DNA of 64,000 nt from Acidimicrobiia bacterium. Its GTDB lineage: Bacteria > Actinomycetota > Acidimicrobiia > Spongiisociales > UBA11373. This document shows positions 8,724 through 15,916 of the stretch, piece after piece. The number at the start of each line of letters is the position of its first letter. Position 1 is the stretch's first letter. A program made the translations under genes and the position numbers. Under the pieces are notes generated by a model. The model worked only from the letters and a program-made list of their open reading frames with translations, was not told the origin of the DNA and made no database searches. The stretch covers positions 1,267,628-1,331,627 of the forward strand of contig CP129495.1 of assembly GCA_030584185.1 (NCBI GenBank), read 5' to 3'.

Positions 8724-8745
8724 ACCGTATCACGCGTGATACGGT
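8724..8745. promoter_or_regulatory. 22-bp perfect palindrome, probable antitoxin operator
   Basis: Every base pairs with its partner around the central CGCG; each half carries CCGTATCAC. The site sits directly before the Phd/YefM antitoxin start (8717) and probably overlaps its promoter, the usual arrangement for conditional autorepression. Confidence 0.75.
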
Positions 8746-8789
8746 TGAGCTGGATCCCCCGGGGTCACGGCACTCCGAGGTTGTGTAGA

Positions 8790-8840
8790 GCTCAGGGACT
8801 CCGCCGGGCCCATGCAGAAACCTCCCGACCTCCAGTTGGG
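8790..8840 (+). repeat. intergenic degenerate repeat, copy E
   Basis: Aligns best with copy A: CAGAAACCTCC then CTCCAGTTGGG here (8816 onward), TAGAAACCTTCC then TTCCAGTTGGG in copy A. Weakest member of the set; lies between the first and second toxin-antitoxin modules in the same orientation as the others. Confidence 0.45.
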
Positions 8841-8854
8841 TCGGAGACGGAAGA

Positions 8855-9247
8855 TCAGGGCTCGATACGCTTGATCGACGGCACCCGGTCGAGTGCACGA
8901 TCGAACGAGGCGACTTGTGCGACTCCGGTCACCTCCGCAGACGCAGCGAGGTAGGCCTCAGCGAAATCGACACCGTGCACCTCGTAGATCTCGATCGATC
9001 GAAGCAGCAGGGCCGGATCGAGCGTGCGCATTGCCGGAAAGGCGATGACGGCGCGGATCAGCTGTGCCAGATCGGCCCGTTGCACCTCGTAGAACGACTC
9101 GAGCACATTGACGGTCTCGGCCACGATCACATCCGCGAGCAGTAGTTCGCCCGAAGATGCCAGGAACGCCTTGGCCCGGGCGGCCAGGTCGGGAGGATCG
9201 CCGGTCAGGTGTCGGACGATGACGTTGGTGTCGACGAAGGCCGTCAC
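8855..9247 (-). CDS. type II toxin, PIN-domain ribonuclease (VapC family)
   Basis: 130 residues. FVDTNVIVRHLTGD at the N-terminus carries the first catalytic Asp; VIVAETVNVLESFY supplies Glu; DFAEAYLAASAE supplies the third acidic residue; ASFDRALDRV the last. This is the PIN branch related to tRNA-cleaving VapCs. Its ATG overlaps the antitoxin stop by 4 bases (ATGA), so translation is coupled. Second module of the tandem array; sequence differs clearly from the other two PIN toxins in the window, so they are not recent duplicates. Confidence 0.88.
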   Translation of the reverse strand: MTAFVDTNVIVRHLTGDPPDLAARAKAFLASSGELLLADVIVAETVNVLESFYEVQRADLAQLIRAVIAFPAMRTLDPALLLRSIEIYEVHGVDFAEAYLAASAEVTGVAQVASFDRALDRVPSIKRIEP

Positions 9248-9486
9248 CGGTCCGCCCGAGCGCGCCGGGTATGAGCGCGGACCTCGTCCCAGGCAGCACC
9301 GCGACGACTTGCAGGCACGTCGACGGCGCCGGCGAGATCGAGCAGGTTCGGAGTCCGAGCAAGTACGGCGCGGTGCTGCTCGACCCGGAACACGACCTCG
9401 TCACCTTCGGCGATGCCAAGGGCTTCCCGAACGGCCTTCGGGATCGTGATCTGACCCTTCGAAGTCACTCTTGCGGCTGCATCCAT
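9244..9486 (-). CDS. AbrB/MazE-type antitoxin
   Basis: 80 residues. The swapped-hairpin AbrB fold is shown by RVTSKGQITIPKAVREALGI (residues 6-25) followed by EGDEVVFRVE; the basic C-terminal tail should bind the PIN toxin encoded next. GGAG lies 9 bases before the ATG. CTTACT and AGTAAG (9499-9520) form an inverted repeat over the leader and may be an operator, with low certainty. A start further upstream would add residues not seen in this family. Confidence 0.86.
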   Translation of the reverse strand: MDAAARVTSKGQITIPKAVREALGIAEGDEVVFRVEQHRAVLARTPNLLDLAGAVDVPASRRGAAWDEVRAHTRRARADR

Positions 9487-9573
9487 CGGGCGTGTCTCCT
9501 TACTCCTTCTCACAAGTAAGGTACCTCGCACTGGGACCCGGAACAACCACACAGTCGCCGCAACGGGATGCCG

Positions 9574-9602
9574 GATGGGGTCGGATCCCGCGGGACCCCA
9601 TC
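9574..9602 (-). terminator. hairpin downstream of the third toxin gene
   Basis: GATGGGGTC (9574-9582) and GACCCCATC (9594-9602) are perfect inverted arms around an 11-base centre that can itself pair (CCCGCGGG). It lies 116 bases beyond the 3' end of the PIN toxin at 9718; no T-run. Confidence 0.45.
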
Positions 9603-9717
9603 TCAAGGCTGGGCCCGGCCGGGTTTCACCCTTGTGATCGAATCCTGAGCTCGAGATCCTCCCGCCCGGCTATCCCGCGCCGAACCGCGTCTCATCCCAC
9701 CGTCAGTGGCACCTTGG

Positions 9718-10116
9718 TCATCGATGGCTGCTCATGACGACTCCGGGAAGATCGGTGAATGCCTCCGGGTCCGCTGTGATCACTGTCCGATTGGTGGCTC
9801 GAGCAGTGGCGGCGATGAGAAGATCGTGGGCGCCTCGAGGACGGCCCGATTGGCGCACGAAGACGAGCAGCTCGGCGTGCTCGACGGCGACGCGACGATC
9901 GTAGGCGATGATCGGGATCGACTCGATGATCTCGTCGACGAAGGCAGATCGCGCCGCCCGCCGCTTACCCGACGCGAGCCGGACGCCCACGAGCAGTTCA
10001 GCGACGGTGACCGCCGCGATAGCCAAGTCGTCATCGTCGCCGATGATTCCGTCGAGGTCGACGTCGCCGCGCTCGACGTCGACGAGAAAGGTCGTGTCGG
10101 TCAGGAGCAGGCTCAT
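9718..10116 (-). CDS. type II toxin, PIN-domain ribonuclease (VapC family)
   Basis: 132 residues. TDTTFLVDVERGD has the first Asp, VTVAELLVGV the Glu, GAHDLLIAATA the third Asp, and TADPEAFTDL the last. The spacing is that of VapC toxins paired with Phd/YefM antitoxins. ATG overlaps the antitoxin stop by 4 bases. Third module in the array, on the same strand as the first two. Confidence 0.88.
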   Translation of the reverse strand: MSLLLTDTTFLVDVERGDVDLDGIIGDDDDLAIAAVTVAELLVGVRLASGKRRAARSAFVDEIIESIPIIAYDRRVAVEHAELLVFVRQSGRPRGAHDLLIAATARATNRTVITADPEAFTDLPGVVMSSHR

Positions 10117-10355
10117 CCCCGCTCTTCGATCTCCAGCAGTCCTCTGACCCGTGCAAGATCGTTCGGCCAGGCCGCGTCCGGAGAGTGCCGACGCAGGATC
10201 GACTTCACCTTCGCACCCCGACCGCTGGAGATGGCTTCCAGGTGTGCCACCGCCTTGCCGCGACGGACAATCGTGTAGTGCTCGCCGCGGTGCTCAACCC
10301 CATCCAGCAGGTCGGAGAATCGACGTGCCGCATCGGTTGCGGTGATATCTGGCAT
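10113..10355 (-). CDS. antitoxin of the Phd/YefM type
   Basis: 80 residues. ITATDAARRFSDLLDGVEHRG and YTIVRRGKAVAHLEAI are the DNA-binding/dimer part; the C-terminal 30 residues form the toxin-wrapping tail. The ATG lies 6 bases after TAATCT on the minus strand (10362-10367), so the message is probably leaderless; TCTGAT occurs twice in tandem at the promoter and could be the operator half-site. Confidence 0.87.
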   Translation of the reverse strand: MPDITATDAARRFSDLLDGVEHRGEHYTIVRRGKAVAHLEAISSGRGAKVKSILRRHSPDAAWPNDLARVRGLLEIEERG

Positions 10356-10503
10356 GCAATCAGATTATCAGATAAGGACCTGGTTGTGCACCAGCTCTCG
10401 GCGCTGCCGGCCGGATCCCCGAGCCGTATCCTCGACCGCGCACTCTTACGGGGCTCGACCCATCACGTCGACGCGCCACCCGGGGGACGAGGACCGTCAG
10501 GAT

Positions 10504-10535
10504 CGCTTCGGGACCCCTGTAGAAACCTTCCTAGC
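10504..10535 (+). repeat. intergenic degenerate repeat, copy A
   Basis: Contains CTTCGGGACCCCTGT (10506-10520), matching the core CTCGGGACCCCTG of copies B and D, then GAAACCTTCCTAG. Lies between the third and fourth toxin-antitoxin modules. Confidence 0.6.
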
Positions 10536-10669
10536 ATCGCCTTCCAGTTGGGCATCGCTGCCGGGACGAAGGGGTCGAGTTGGCCGTCGCATCACGTGGG
10601 GCAGCGCTCAGGCTCGACGGTGGCGTCGACCCCTTGATGTAGCGCATGCACGCCCGTATGCTGTGTTGC

Positions 10670-10864
10670 ATGCAGAGCACGAGCGTCCGGATCGATACCG
10701 CCACTCACGAGGAGCTCAAACGCCTTGCGTCCGAGCTGGGAACCACTGTCGGCGACACCGTCGCCCTGGCGGTACGTCGCCTCCGTCAGGAACAGATCGG
10801 CAAGGAGTTGAGGGCATCCCTCACGCCGCAAGAGACCCGGTGGCTCGATGCCGACCTCGGGTGA
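10670..10864 (+). CDS. ribbon-helix-helix-type antitoxin of a MazEF-like module
   Basis: 64 residues. TSVRIDTATHEELKRLASEL (3-22) is a beta strand plus helix of the RHH type, followed by GTTVGDTVALAVRRLRQ; the rest is a tail for toxin binding. The ATG at 10670 follows TATGCT (10657-10662) by 7 bases, giving a leaderless start; an upstream in-frame ATG would lie before this box. The reading frame overlaps the toxin gene by 17 bases. Confidence 0.82.
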   Translation: MQSTSVRIDTATHEELKRLASELGTTVGDTVALAVRRLRQEQIGKELRASLTPQETRWLDADLG

Positions 10865-11192
10865 CGTCGTCGGGCTCGATCTCGGAAGCCCGAGTGGTCG
10901 CGAAGCAGGCTTCCGGCATCCTGCCGTCGTCGTGACGGCACAGCGGATACTCGATGCCTCGCCCAGCGTGGTTCACATCGTGCCCCTCACGTCGGTATCG
11001 CGGGGATTCGGTTCTGAGGTCTCTATCGAACCCGATGATCAGAACGGGTTGGACCGGGTCTCGGCCGCTCAATGCCAACACATCCGGGCGGTCTCACCAG
11101 ATCGCGTCGAACAGGTCACCGGGAACGTCGGACCTATCGTTCTCTCTCAGATCCGGGAGATGATCGGACTCATCCTCGACCTCCCGGCCTAG
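10848..11192 (+). CDS. MazF/PemK-family mRNA interferase toxin
   Basis: 114 residues. The barrel strands GDVVGLDLGSP, RHPAVVVTAQ, VHIVPLTSV and GLDRVSAAQCQHIRAVSPDR follow the MazF pattern (nucleic-acid-binding loop, conserved Thr/Ser in PLTSV, Gln-x-Arg-like QHIR). Such toxins cut single-stranded mRNA at short motifs. It begins inside the antitoxin gene, so translation is coupled. Fourth module of the tandem array and the only one on the plus strand. The usual Arg-Pro of MazF is His-Pro here. Confidence 0.84.
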   Translation: MPTSGDVVGLDLGSPSGREAGFRHPAVVVTAQRILDASPSVVHIVPLTSVSRGFGSEVSIEPDDQNGLDRVSAAQCQHIRAVSPDRVEQVTGNVGPIVLSQIREMIGLILDLPA

Positions 11193-11200
11193 CAGGGTGA

Positions 11201-11241
11201 GATCGAGCCCCTCGGGACCCCTGTCAGGACTTCGCCGCGAT
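11201..11241 (+). repeat. intergenic degenerate repeat, copy B (fullest copy)
   Basis: Starts 8 bases after the MazF stop. Core CTCGGGACCCCTGTCAGGAC (11211-11230) followed by TTCGCCGCGAT. About 37 bases further on, TTCCTAGGGTGACCGCC (11278-11294) recurs in shortened form in copy D. GTCAGGACT (11223-11231) is inverted at 11298-11306. Confidence 0.65.
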
Positions 11242-11416
11242 CCATTTCGAGCTTCGGGCGCCGTCGCGCACCCAGTCTTCCTAGGGTGACCGCCGAGAGT
11301 CCTGACCCAAACACTTGGTGTCGTCGAGTGGTTCTCGGCGAGATCGCCCACCCTTCAGAGTGCCGGATCTGTTTCGTATGGGTGCATTCGGGATGTCGCG
11401 GTGCCATTCTGTGTGC

Positions 11417-11983
11417 ATGGACGCCGCGGACGACACTCCCCACCGAAACGAGTTCGAGCCGGTCGGTGGTGAGTGGTCCGGAGTCCTGTTCGCGAACCGA
11501 ACCGTCGGATACAGCCCACGGCTCACTTGGACCTTTACGGTTCAGTACAAGCCGATTCGTCGTGACTACGGCACGACAGAGCCGAGTCTGACAGTCGATT
11601 GGGTGCCCTTCGACAAATGCTCTTGGCGGAGCTTGGCGGGCAACCACGCCAGTAGTAGCCGATTTGACGAGCCAATCGAGGCCAGCGTCTACTTCTTCGA
11701 CCACCATCGGTACGACAGCAGTGAGATCTGGATTCTGGAGCAGAGGGGCACCGAGGTGCGTGTGCGTGCAGAGGTTCGCGGCGACCTTGACGGGCTCGGG
11801 TTGGATGCCTTTGAAGTCGACCACCGTCTCCGCTTCCGAGGGATCTACGTGCAACCAAGCACCCTCCCGAACAGCACCGAGGAGGCAGAGTCTCTGCTTT
11901 CGAAGTTCACCGACACCAGCGGCTTGGCCGGAGTTCGGCGTCAACACAACTACCTGTTTAGACCCACTGATTCCGAACCGTAA
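11417..11983 (+). CDS. unknown protein of the accessory region
   Basis: 188 residues from ATG 11417. No known domain, signal peptide or membrane segment is seen. The sequence is mixed alpha/beta, rich in Trp, Tyr and Arg (for example WTFTVQYKPIRRDYG and YFFDHHRYDSSEIW), acidic at the N-terminus. Its base composition is lower in G+C than flanking core genes, and it occupies alone the interval between repeat copies B and C, like a single-gene cassette. The start is preferred because it follows CATTCT by 6 bases, close to the leaderless pattern; an earlier in-frame ATG exists at 11315. Confidence 0.6.
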   Translation: MDAADDTPHRNEFEPVGGEWSGVLFANRTVGYSPRLTWTFTVQYKPIRRDYGTTEPSLTVDWVPFDKCSWRSLAGNHASSSRFDEPIEASVYFFDHHRYDSSEIWILEQRGTEVRVRAEVRGDLDGLGLDAFEVDHRLRFRGIYVQPSTLPNSTEEAESLLSKFTDTSGLAGVRRQHNYLFRPTDSEP

Positions 11984-12037
11984 GGGGCGCCGCTTTCGTG
12001 CCCTCCGGGGTACACGCACCCGAGCAGAAGAGCACGC

Positions 12038-12067
12038 GGCCCCTCGGGACTCCTGTCAAGACTTCAC
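12038..12067 (+). repeat. intergenic degenerate repeat, copy C
   Basis: CCCTCGGGACTCCTGTCAAG (12041-12060) then ACTTCAC: two substitutions from copy B over the 20-base core. It lies between the two unknown genes of the array. Confidence 0.62.
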
Positions 12068-12247
12068 TGTCATTCGATTTCACCTCGTGCCTATCCGGTC
12101 AGACAACGATGGCTGACGGGCGGTCGGGTCGGGACCACTAACGCCGCCTTGGGAGGGCAGTGATCCGTGCTGTTCGACGAGGCGCGCCACGTCAGTTTCA
12201 AGGTCCGGTCAAGAGTGCGTCCAAATGCCCGCGTGAGAGCGGTGTAA

Positions 12248-13087
12248 TCAGCGTCGCAACTGGATGCCGCTGTGCAATTTGACGCCGTGTTCCTGCTCTA
12301 GGAGGTCGCTTTCATTAGAAGTTCTGCCGCAGATGGTGCAGGGCGTTCCGAAGCAGGGATACTCATTCCACTGGAAGTCTCCGGCGCCGATGCGCGGTAT
12401 TCCGCACTCACTACACCCCCACATGGTCGAGCCATCTATTCCCGAAACATATGACGCAGGCGTATGTCCATTGTTGGTGAAAGGATGTTGATCGGCATTG
12501 GGGCGCGTGGTCGCAGGTTGGGACCCGTCCTTCTCTTTCGCGGGCTTCTGGTTGAACCAACTCCTCAGAGAGTCAAGCGCCCATGACGGCAACAACTTCT
12601 CAGCGATCGCCCATCCAACCGCTGCGGCGTACTGCGGCTGCCCGCCGCTGACGTTCATTTGGAGCGCATGATCGGCGATCGACGACGACCACCAAGCGGC
12701 CCACCCCGCCCCACTGTTCGTCAACAGATCGTCGAGCGCCTCGTGGACAGCGCCGATGTCGGGCTCACCGCCCGCCACGGCGACTGCAATCTCGCGGGAA
12801 AGCACCTCGTACGTTTCGTACATAGGAAGGAAACGACCAACGAGCTTGGAGCCAGTTTCTGCCGTCTTCGGACTGAAGCCAACGATGCCATCGCCGTGGG
12901 GACCCCCAACCATGATCCAGTCGACTGTCGAGAAGACCTTGGCTTGCTCGAAGGGATCCTGAGCCGGCGGACCGTCAGGGTATTCCGCGGTCTCGCGTAC
13001 GACCTCCAAGAGCAACATACAGCGGAAACAAATGAACTCTCCACCCGTCCTTGATCCGCAAACAGAACAGCGACCTTCTGACGTCAT
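12248..13087 (-). CDS. unknown protein with two terminal zinc ribbons
   Basis: 279 residues. The N-terminus has CSVCGSRTGGEFICFRC (residues 8-24, two CxxC pairs), and the C-terminus has CSECGIPRIG with CFGTPCTICGR (about 225-260), again two pairs; between them lies a mostly helical region with no recognised domain. Two zinc ribbons at opposite ends suggest nucleic acid or protein binding. It fills the interval between repeat copies C and D. The ATG follows TAGCGT (minus strand, 13094-13099) by 6 bases, so the mRNA is probably leaderless. Confidence 0.72.
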   Translation of the reverse strand: MTSEGRCSVCGSRTGGEFICFRCMLLLEVVRETAEYPDGPPAQDPFEQAKVFSTVDWIMVGGPHGDGIVGFSPKTAETGSKLVGRFLPMYETYEVLSREIAVAVAGGEPDIGAVHEALDDLLTNSGAGWAAWWSSSIADHALQMNVSGGQPQYAAAVGWAIAEKLLPSWALDSLRSWFNQKPAKEKDGSQPATTRPNADQHPFTNNGHTPASYVSGIDGSTMWGCSECGIPRIGAGDFQWNEYPCFGTPCTICGRTSNESDLLEQEHGVKLHSGIQLRR

Positions 13088-13139
13088 GGGCGGACGCTAC
13101 ACCCGACCGTCGGACGTGGGCACCCCGGAAAGCGTCAAA

Positions 13140-13167
13140 GATCGAGTGCCTCGGGACCCCTGACCTC
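13140..13167 (+). repeat. intergenic degenerate repeat, copy D
   Basis: GATCGAGTGCCTCGGGACC then CCTGACCTC: matches copy B at 21 of the first 23 bases, then jumps to a TAGGGGTGACCGCT block (13173-13186) equivalent to the distal part of copy B. It marks the right edge of the accessory region. Confidence 0.65.
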
Positions 13168-13214
13168 CCCGATAGGGGTGACCGCTAACAGCACCACCCC
13201 ACCCGGTGTCGACT

Positions 13215-13922
13215 TCAGCGTGCGACAGTGATCCAGGTCTGCCGTGCGTAGGCGAGGACGTTGCCTTCCTCGTCGGCGATGGCGGTCCCGGCGTACGACT
13301 TGCGGCCATCCTCACCGAGCCGCCATGCGTAGGACAGGTATGGGCGATCCGGCGCCAGGGGAACCATCACTCGCGCCGCCATCCTTCCCAGGACCACAGG
13401 TGTGGTCACCAGGTCGCGCGCCGTGACCCAGGCTCCGGGACAGTCGAGTGCCGCCCACACGATCCCGGGGGCCAGCGAGCCATCCACCAAGGGGGCGTCT
13501 TCAGGGGCGATCCACGGTGAGGCCACCATCTGGCGGCCCTCCACCCATCCCGTCCACAGGTGCAGACCGTCGTCCCGGTCGGTGCCGCAGGCGAAGCACG
13601 TGGCGAACTCGTGGTGGTCGAACCCGGCGTAGCGCGACGAGGCGTCTGCGGCCTCGTCCATGGTCGGGGGTGGCGGCACCTCGAGGTCCCAATCCACCAC
13701 CCTCGCCTCGGCCACCAGTCGATCGCCGTCGTACACCCCGGTGACCCCTTCGACCGTCTCCACCCGAATTGGTGTGTCGAGGGGCGGTGGGAGGCGGAGT
13801 GTGACCTCGGCGCCGTCACCGACGAGCGCAGCGATCTCGCCGCAAGCGTACCCACCGTTGGCCGACCCGGGAGGGCCGTTGAACCGTGCTGGGAGCACCA
13901 GGGTCGTGGCCTCGATCAACAC
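13215..13922 (-). CDS. thioesterase-like (hotdog-fold) protein
   Basis: 235 residues, the size of two fused hotdog halves. RFNGPPGSANGGYACGEIAAL near residues 13-33 is a signature of actinobacterial acyl-CoA thioesterase-like proteins; the second half has FACGTDRDDGLHL and PGIVWAALDCPGAW. A role in hydrolysing acyl-CoA is likely; substrate unknown. The GTG at 13922 is used; a TTG codon follows directly and could equally serve. Confidence 0.75.
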   Translation of the reverse strand: MLIEATTLVLPARFNGPPGSANGGYACGEIAALVGDGAEVTLRLPPPLDTPIRVETVEGVTGVYDGDRLVAEARVVDWDLEVPPPPTMDEAADASSRYAGFDHHEFATCFACGTDRDDGLHLWTGWVEGRQMVASPWIAPEDAPLVDGSLAPGIVWAALDCPGAWVTARDLVTTPVVLGRMAARVMVPLAPDRPYLSYAWRLGEDGRKSYAGTAIADEEGNVLAYARQTWITVAR

Positions 13923-13961
13923 GACCGACCCGGCTGCAAAGGATACGAAACCGTCACCCGG

Positions 13962-14447
13962 TCAGTCCCGGAAGTTGACGAACTGCAGAGGCAGCCGAAA
14001 GTCGAGTTCCCGCAACTGGGCGATCACCTCCTGGAGGTCGTCCCTCTTCTTCCCGGACACCCGAACCAGGTCGCCGTTGATCTGTGCCTGAATCTTCGAG
14101 TTCACCTCGCGGATCCGCTTCACCAGCTCACGCGCCGCCTCCATGTCGAGGCCCTTGTTGAGGGTGTGGACCGCCCGGTAGCGGCCTCCGCCGATCGGAC
14201 TCGGGTCACCCCAGGCGACGGCCTTGAGCGACACCTTGCGACGGATCAGCTTCTCCTTGAGGACCTCGTCGGCCGCTCGCAACCGATCCTCGGTGGCCGA
14301 TTCGACGGTCACGGCGTCGTCGCCGAGCGTGAACCGGGTGCCGGTGTCCTTGAAGTCGTAACGGGTGGCGGTCTCGCGACCCGCCTGGTCTACGGCGTTA
14401 CGCACCTCTTGAAGGTCGACGAGTGAGACGACGTCAAACGTGGGCAT
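13962..14447 (-). CDS. yajQ: YajQ family nucleotide-binding protein
   Basis: 161 residues, full length. The start MPTFDVVSLVDLQEVRNAVDQ, the central RYDFKDTGTRF and the ending LRELDFRLPLQFVNFRD are diagnostic. Family members bind nucleotides and, in some proteobacteria, cyclic di-GMP; the function in actinobacteria is unclear. GGAGAG lies 7 bases before the ATG. An alternative start five codons upstream lacks this spacing. Confidence 0.93.
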   Translation of the reverse strand: MPTFDVVSLVDLQEVRNAVDQAGRETATRYDFKDTGTRFTLGDDAVTVESATEDRLRAADEVLKEKLIRRKVSLKAVAWGDPSPIGGGRYRAVHTLNKGLDMEAARELVKRIREVNSKIQAQINGDLVRVSGKKRDDLQEVIAQLRELDFRLPLQFVNFRD

Positions 14448-14638
14448 ACAGGCTCTCCCCATGGCGGATGTCGCGGTGGCCCCAGGCCGTTTCCGGCCCG
14501 AAGCGCCGCCGCGCGTGCCATTATTCCAGGATGCAGGGAGTCACCCCCCGCGACAGCAGACGGCATCTGTTCGCTGCACCCTGACGGTCGCTCACCGTCC
14601 CGTCCTCTTCGACCATTCTTCGTAAGGAGCGACCGTCC

Positions 14639-15916
14639 ATGAGCAGCAGCCTCGTCCAGCGACATGAAGCCGTATACGCCCCGGTGATCACCTGGGACTC
14701 AGACATCGAGATCGTCTCGGCGTCGGGATCCTGGGTGACCGATGTCGAGGGGGAGCGATACCTCGACTTCGCCTGCGGCATCTCGGTGGTCAACTCCGGC
14801 CACAACCATCCCGCGGTGGTGGCCGCCGCCCGCGACCAGCTCGATCGGCTGTGGCACGCCGGAGGCGCCTTCCGCTACGACTCCCTGGTGACCGCCGCCG
14901 AAAAGGTGGTGGCCATCACCCCACCGTCGATCGAGCGGATCTTCTTCATGAACTCCGGCGCCGAGGCGGTGGAGGCGGCGATGAAGATGGCGCGCAAGGT
15001 GACCGGACGTCAGGGCATCGTCACCTTCCGCGGGGCGTTCCACGGGCGCACCATGGGCTCGGTCACCTACACCACCTCCAAGGCCAAGTACCGCCAGGGA
15101 TACCACCCGCTCCTCCCATCGGTGTTCGTGACCCCGTTCCCCCACCCGTTCCACTGGGGAATGTCCGAGGAGGAGGCCACCGACCACGCCATCCTCGAGC
15201 TCGAACTGAAACTGGCCCACGAGATCACCCCGGGTGAGGTCGCCGCCTTCCTGGTGGAGCCGGTGCAGGGGGAGGGCGGCTACTACCCGGCTCCGCAGCG
15301 CTTCATGCAGCGGCTCCGGGACCTCGCCGACGAGCACGGGATCCTCCTGGTGCTCGACGAGATCCAGACCGGGTTCGGCCGCACCGCCCGATGGTTCGCC
15401 TCCGAGCACTACGGGGTCGAACCCGACGTCCTGGTGATGGGGAAGGCGATCGCCAACGGGCTGCCGCTTTCGGCGGTGGGCGCCCGCGCCGAGCTGCTCG
15501 ACGCCTGGCCACCCGGGTCGCACGGCACGACGTTCGGTGGCAACCCGGTGGCCTGTGCCGCCGCCGCTGCCAACATGGACGTGCTCGCCGGGTTGATCCC
15601 GGGCACCCAGGCCCTCTCCGATCACGCCTTCTCCCGATTCGGCGAGCTGCAAGGGCGCCATCCCACGATCGGCGACGTCCGCGGGCTGGGCCTGATGATC
15701 GGGATCGAGCTGGTCAAGCAGGGGAACGAGCCCGACCCGGACGCCTTCGCCTTCCTGGCACAGCACGCGCGCGATCGCCGGCTGCTCATCCTCGACTGCG
15801 GCCCGTACGGCAACGTGATCCGGTTCATCCCGCCGCTCTCGGTGACGCTCGACGAACTGGACATGGCGATCGACGTCATCGACGAGGCGCTCACCGAGTA
15901 CGAGCGGCGGGCGTGA
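14639..15916 (+). CDS. class III PLP-dependent aminotransferase (GABA/acetylornithine type)
   Basis: 425 residues. Family landmarks: NSGAEAVEAAMKMARKVTGR, FRGAFHGRTMGS, VEPVQGEGGYYPAP, DEIQTGFGRTARWFA and the Schiff-base Lys in VMGKAIANGLPLSA. These enzymes move the omega-amino group of 4-aminobutyrate or related diamines/beta-amino acids to 2-oxoglutarate or pyruvate. AAGGAG precedes the ATG. The carbamate kinase gene overlaps its stop, so the two form an operon, pointing to catabolism of a nitrogen compound that yields carbamoyl phosphate. Confidence 0.92.
   Translation: MSSSLVQRHEAVYAPVITWDSDIEIVSASGSWVTDVEGERYLDFACGISVVNSGHNHPAVVAAARDQLDRLWHAGGAFRYDSLVTAAEKVVAITPPSIERIFFMNSGAEAVEAAMKMARKVTGRQGIVTFRGAFHGRTMGSVTYTTSKAKYRQGYHPLLPSVFVTPFPHPFHWGMSEEEATDHAILELELKLAHEITPGEVAAFLVEPVQGEGGYYPAPQRFMQRLRDLADEHGILLVLDEIQTGFGRTARWFASEHYGVEPDVLVMGKAIANGLPLSAVGARAELLDAWPPGSHGTTFGGNPVACAAAAANMDVLAGLIPGTQALSDHAFSRFGELQGRHPTIGDVRGLGLMIGIELVKQGNEPDPDAFAFLAQHARDRRLLILDCGPYGNVIRFIPPLSVTLDELDMAIDVIDEALTEYERRA

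Noticed and set aside
8790-13186. Integron attC sites between the cassettes
   Set aside because: GTTGGGC/GTTGGGT strings occur in copies A and E, but the matching RYYYAAC partner at the proper distance is missing, other copies lack both, and no integron integrase is in the window.
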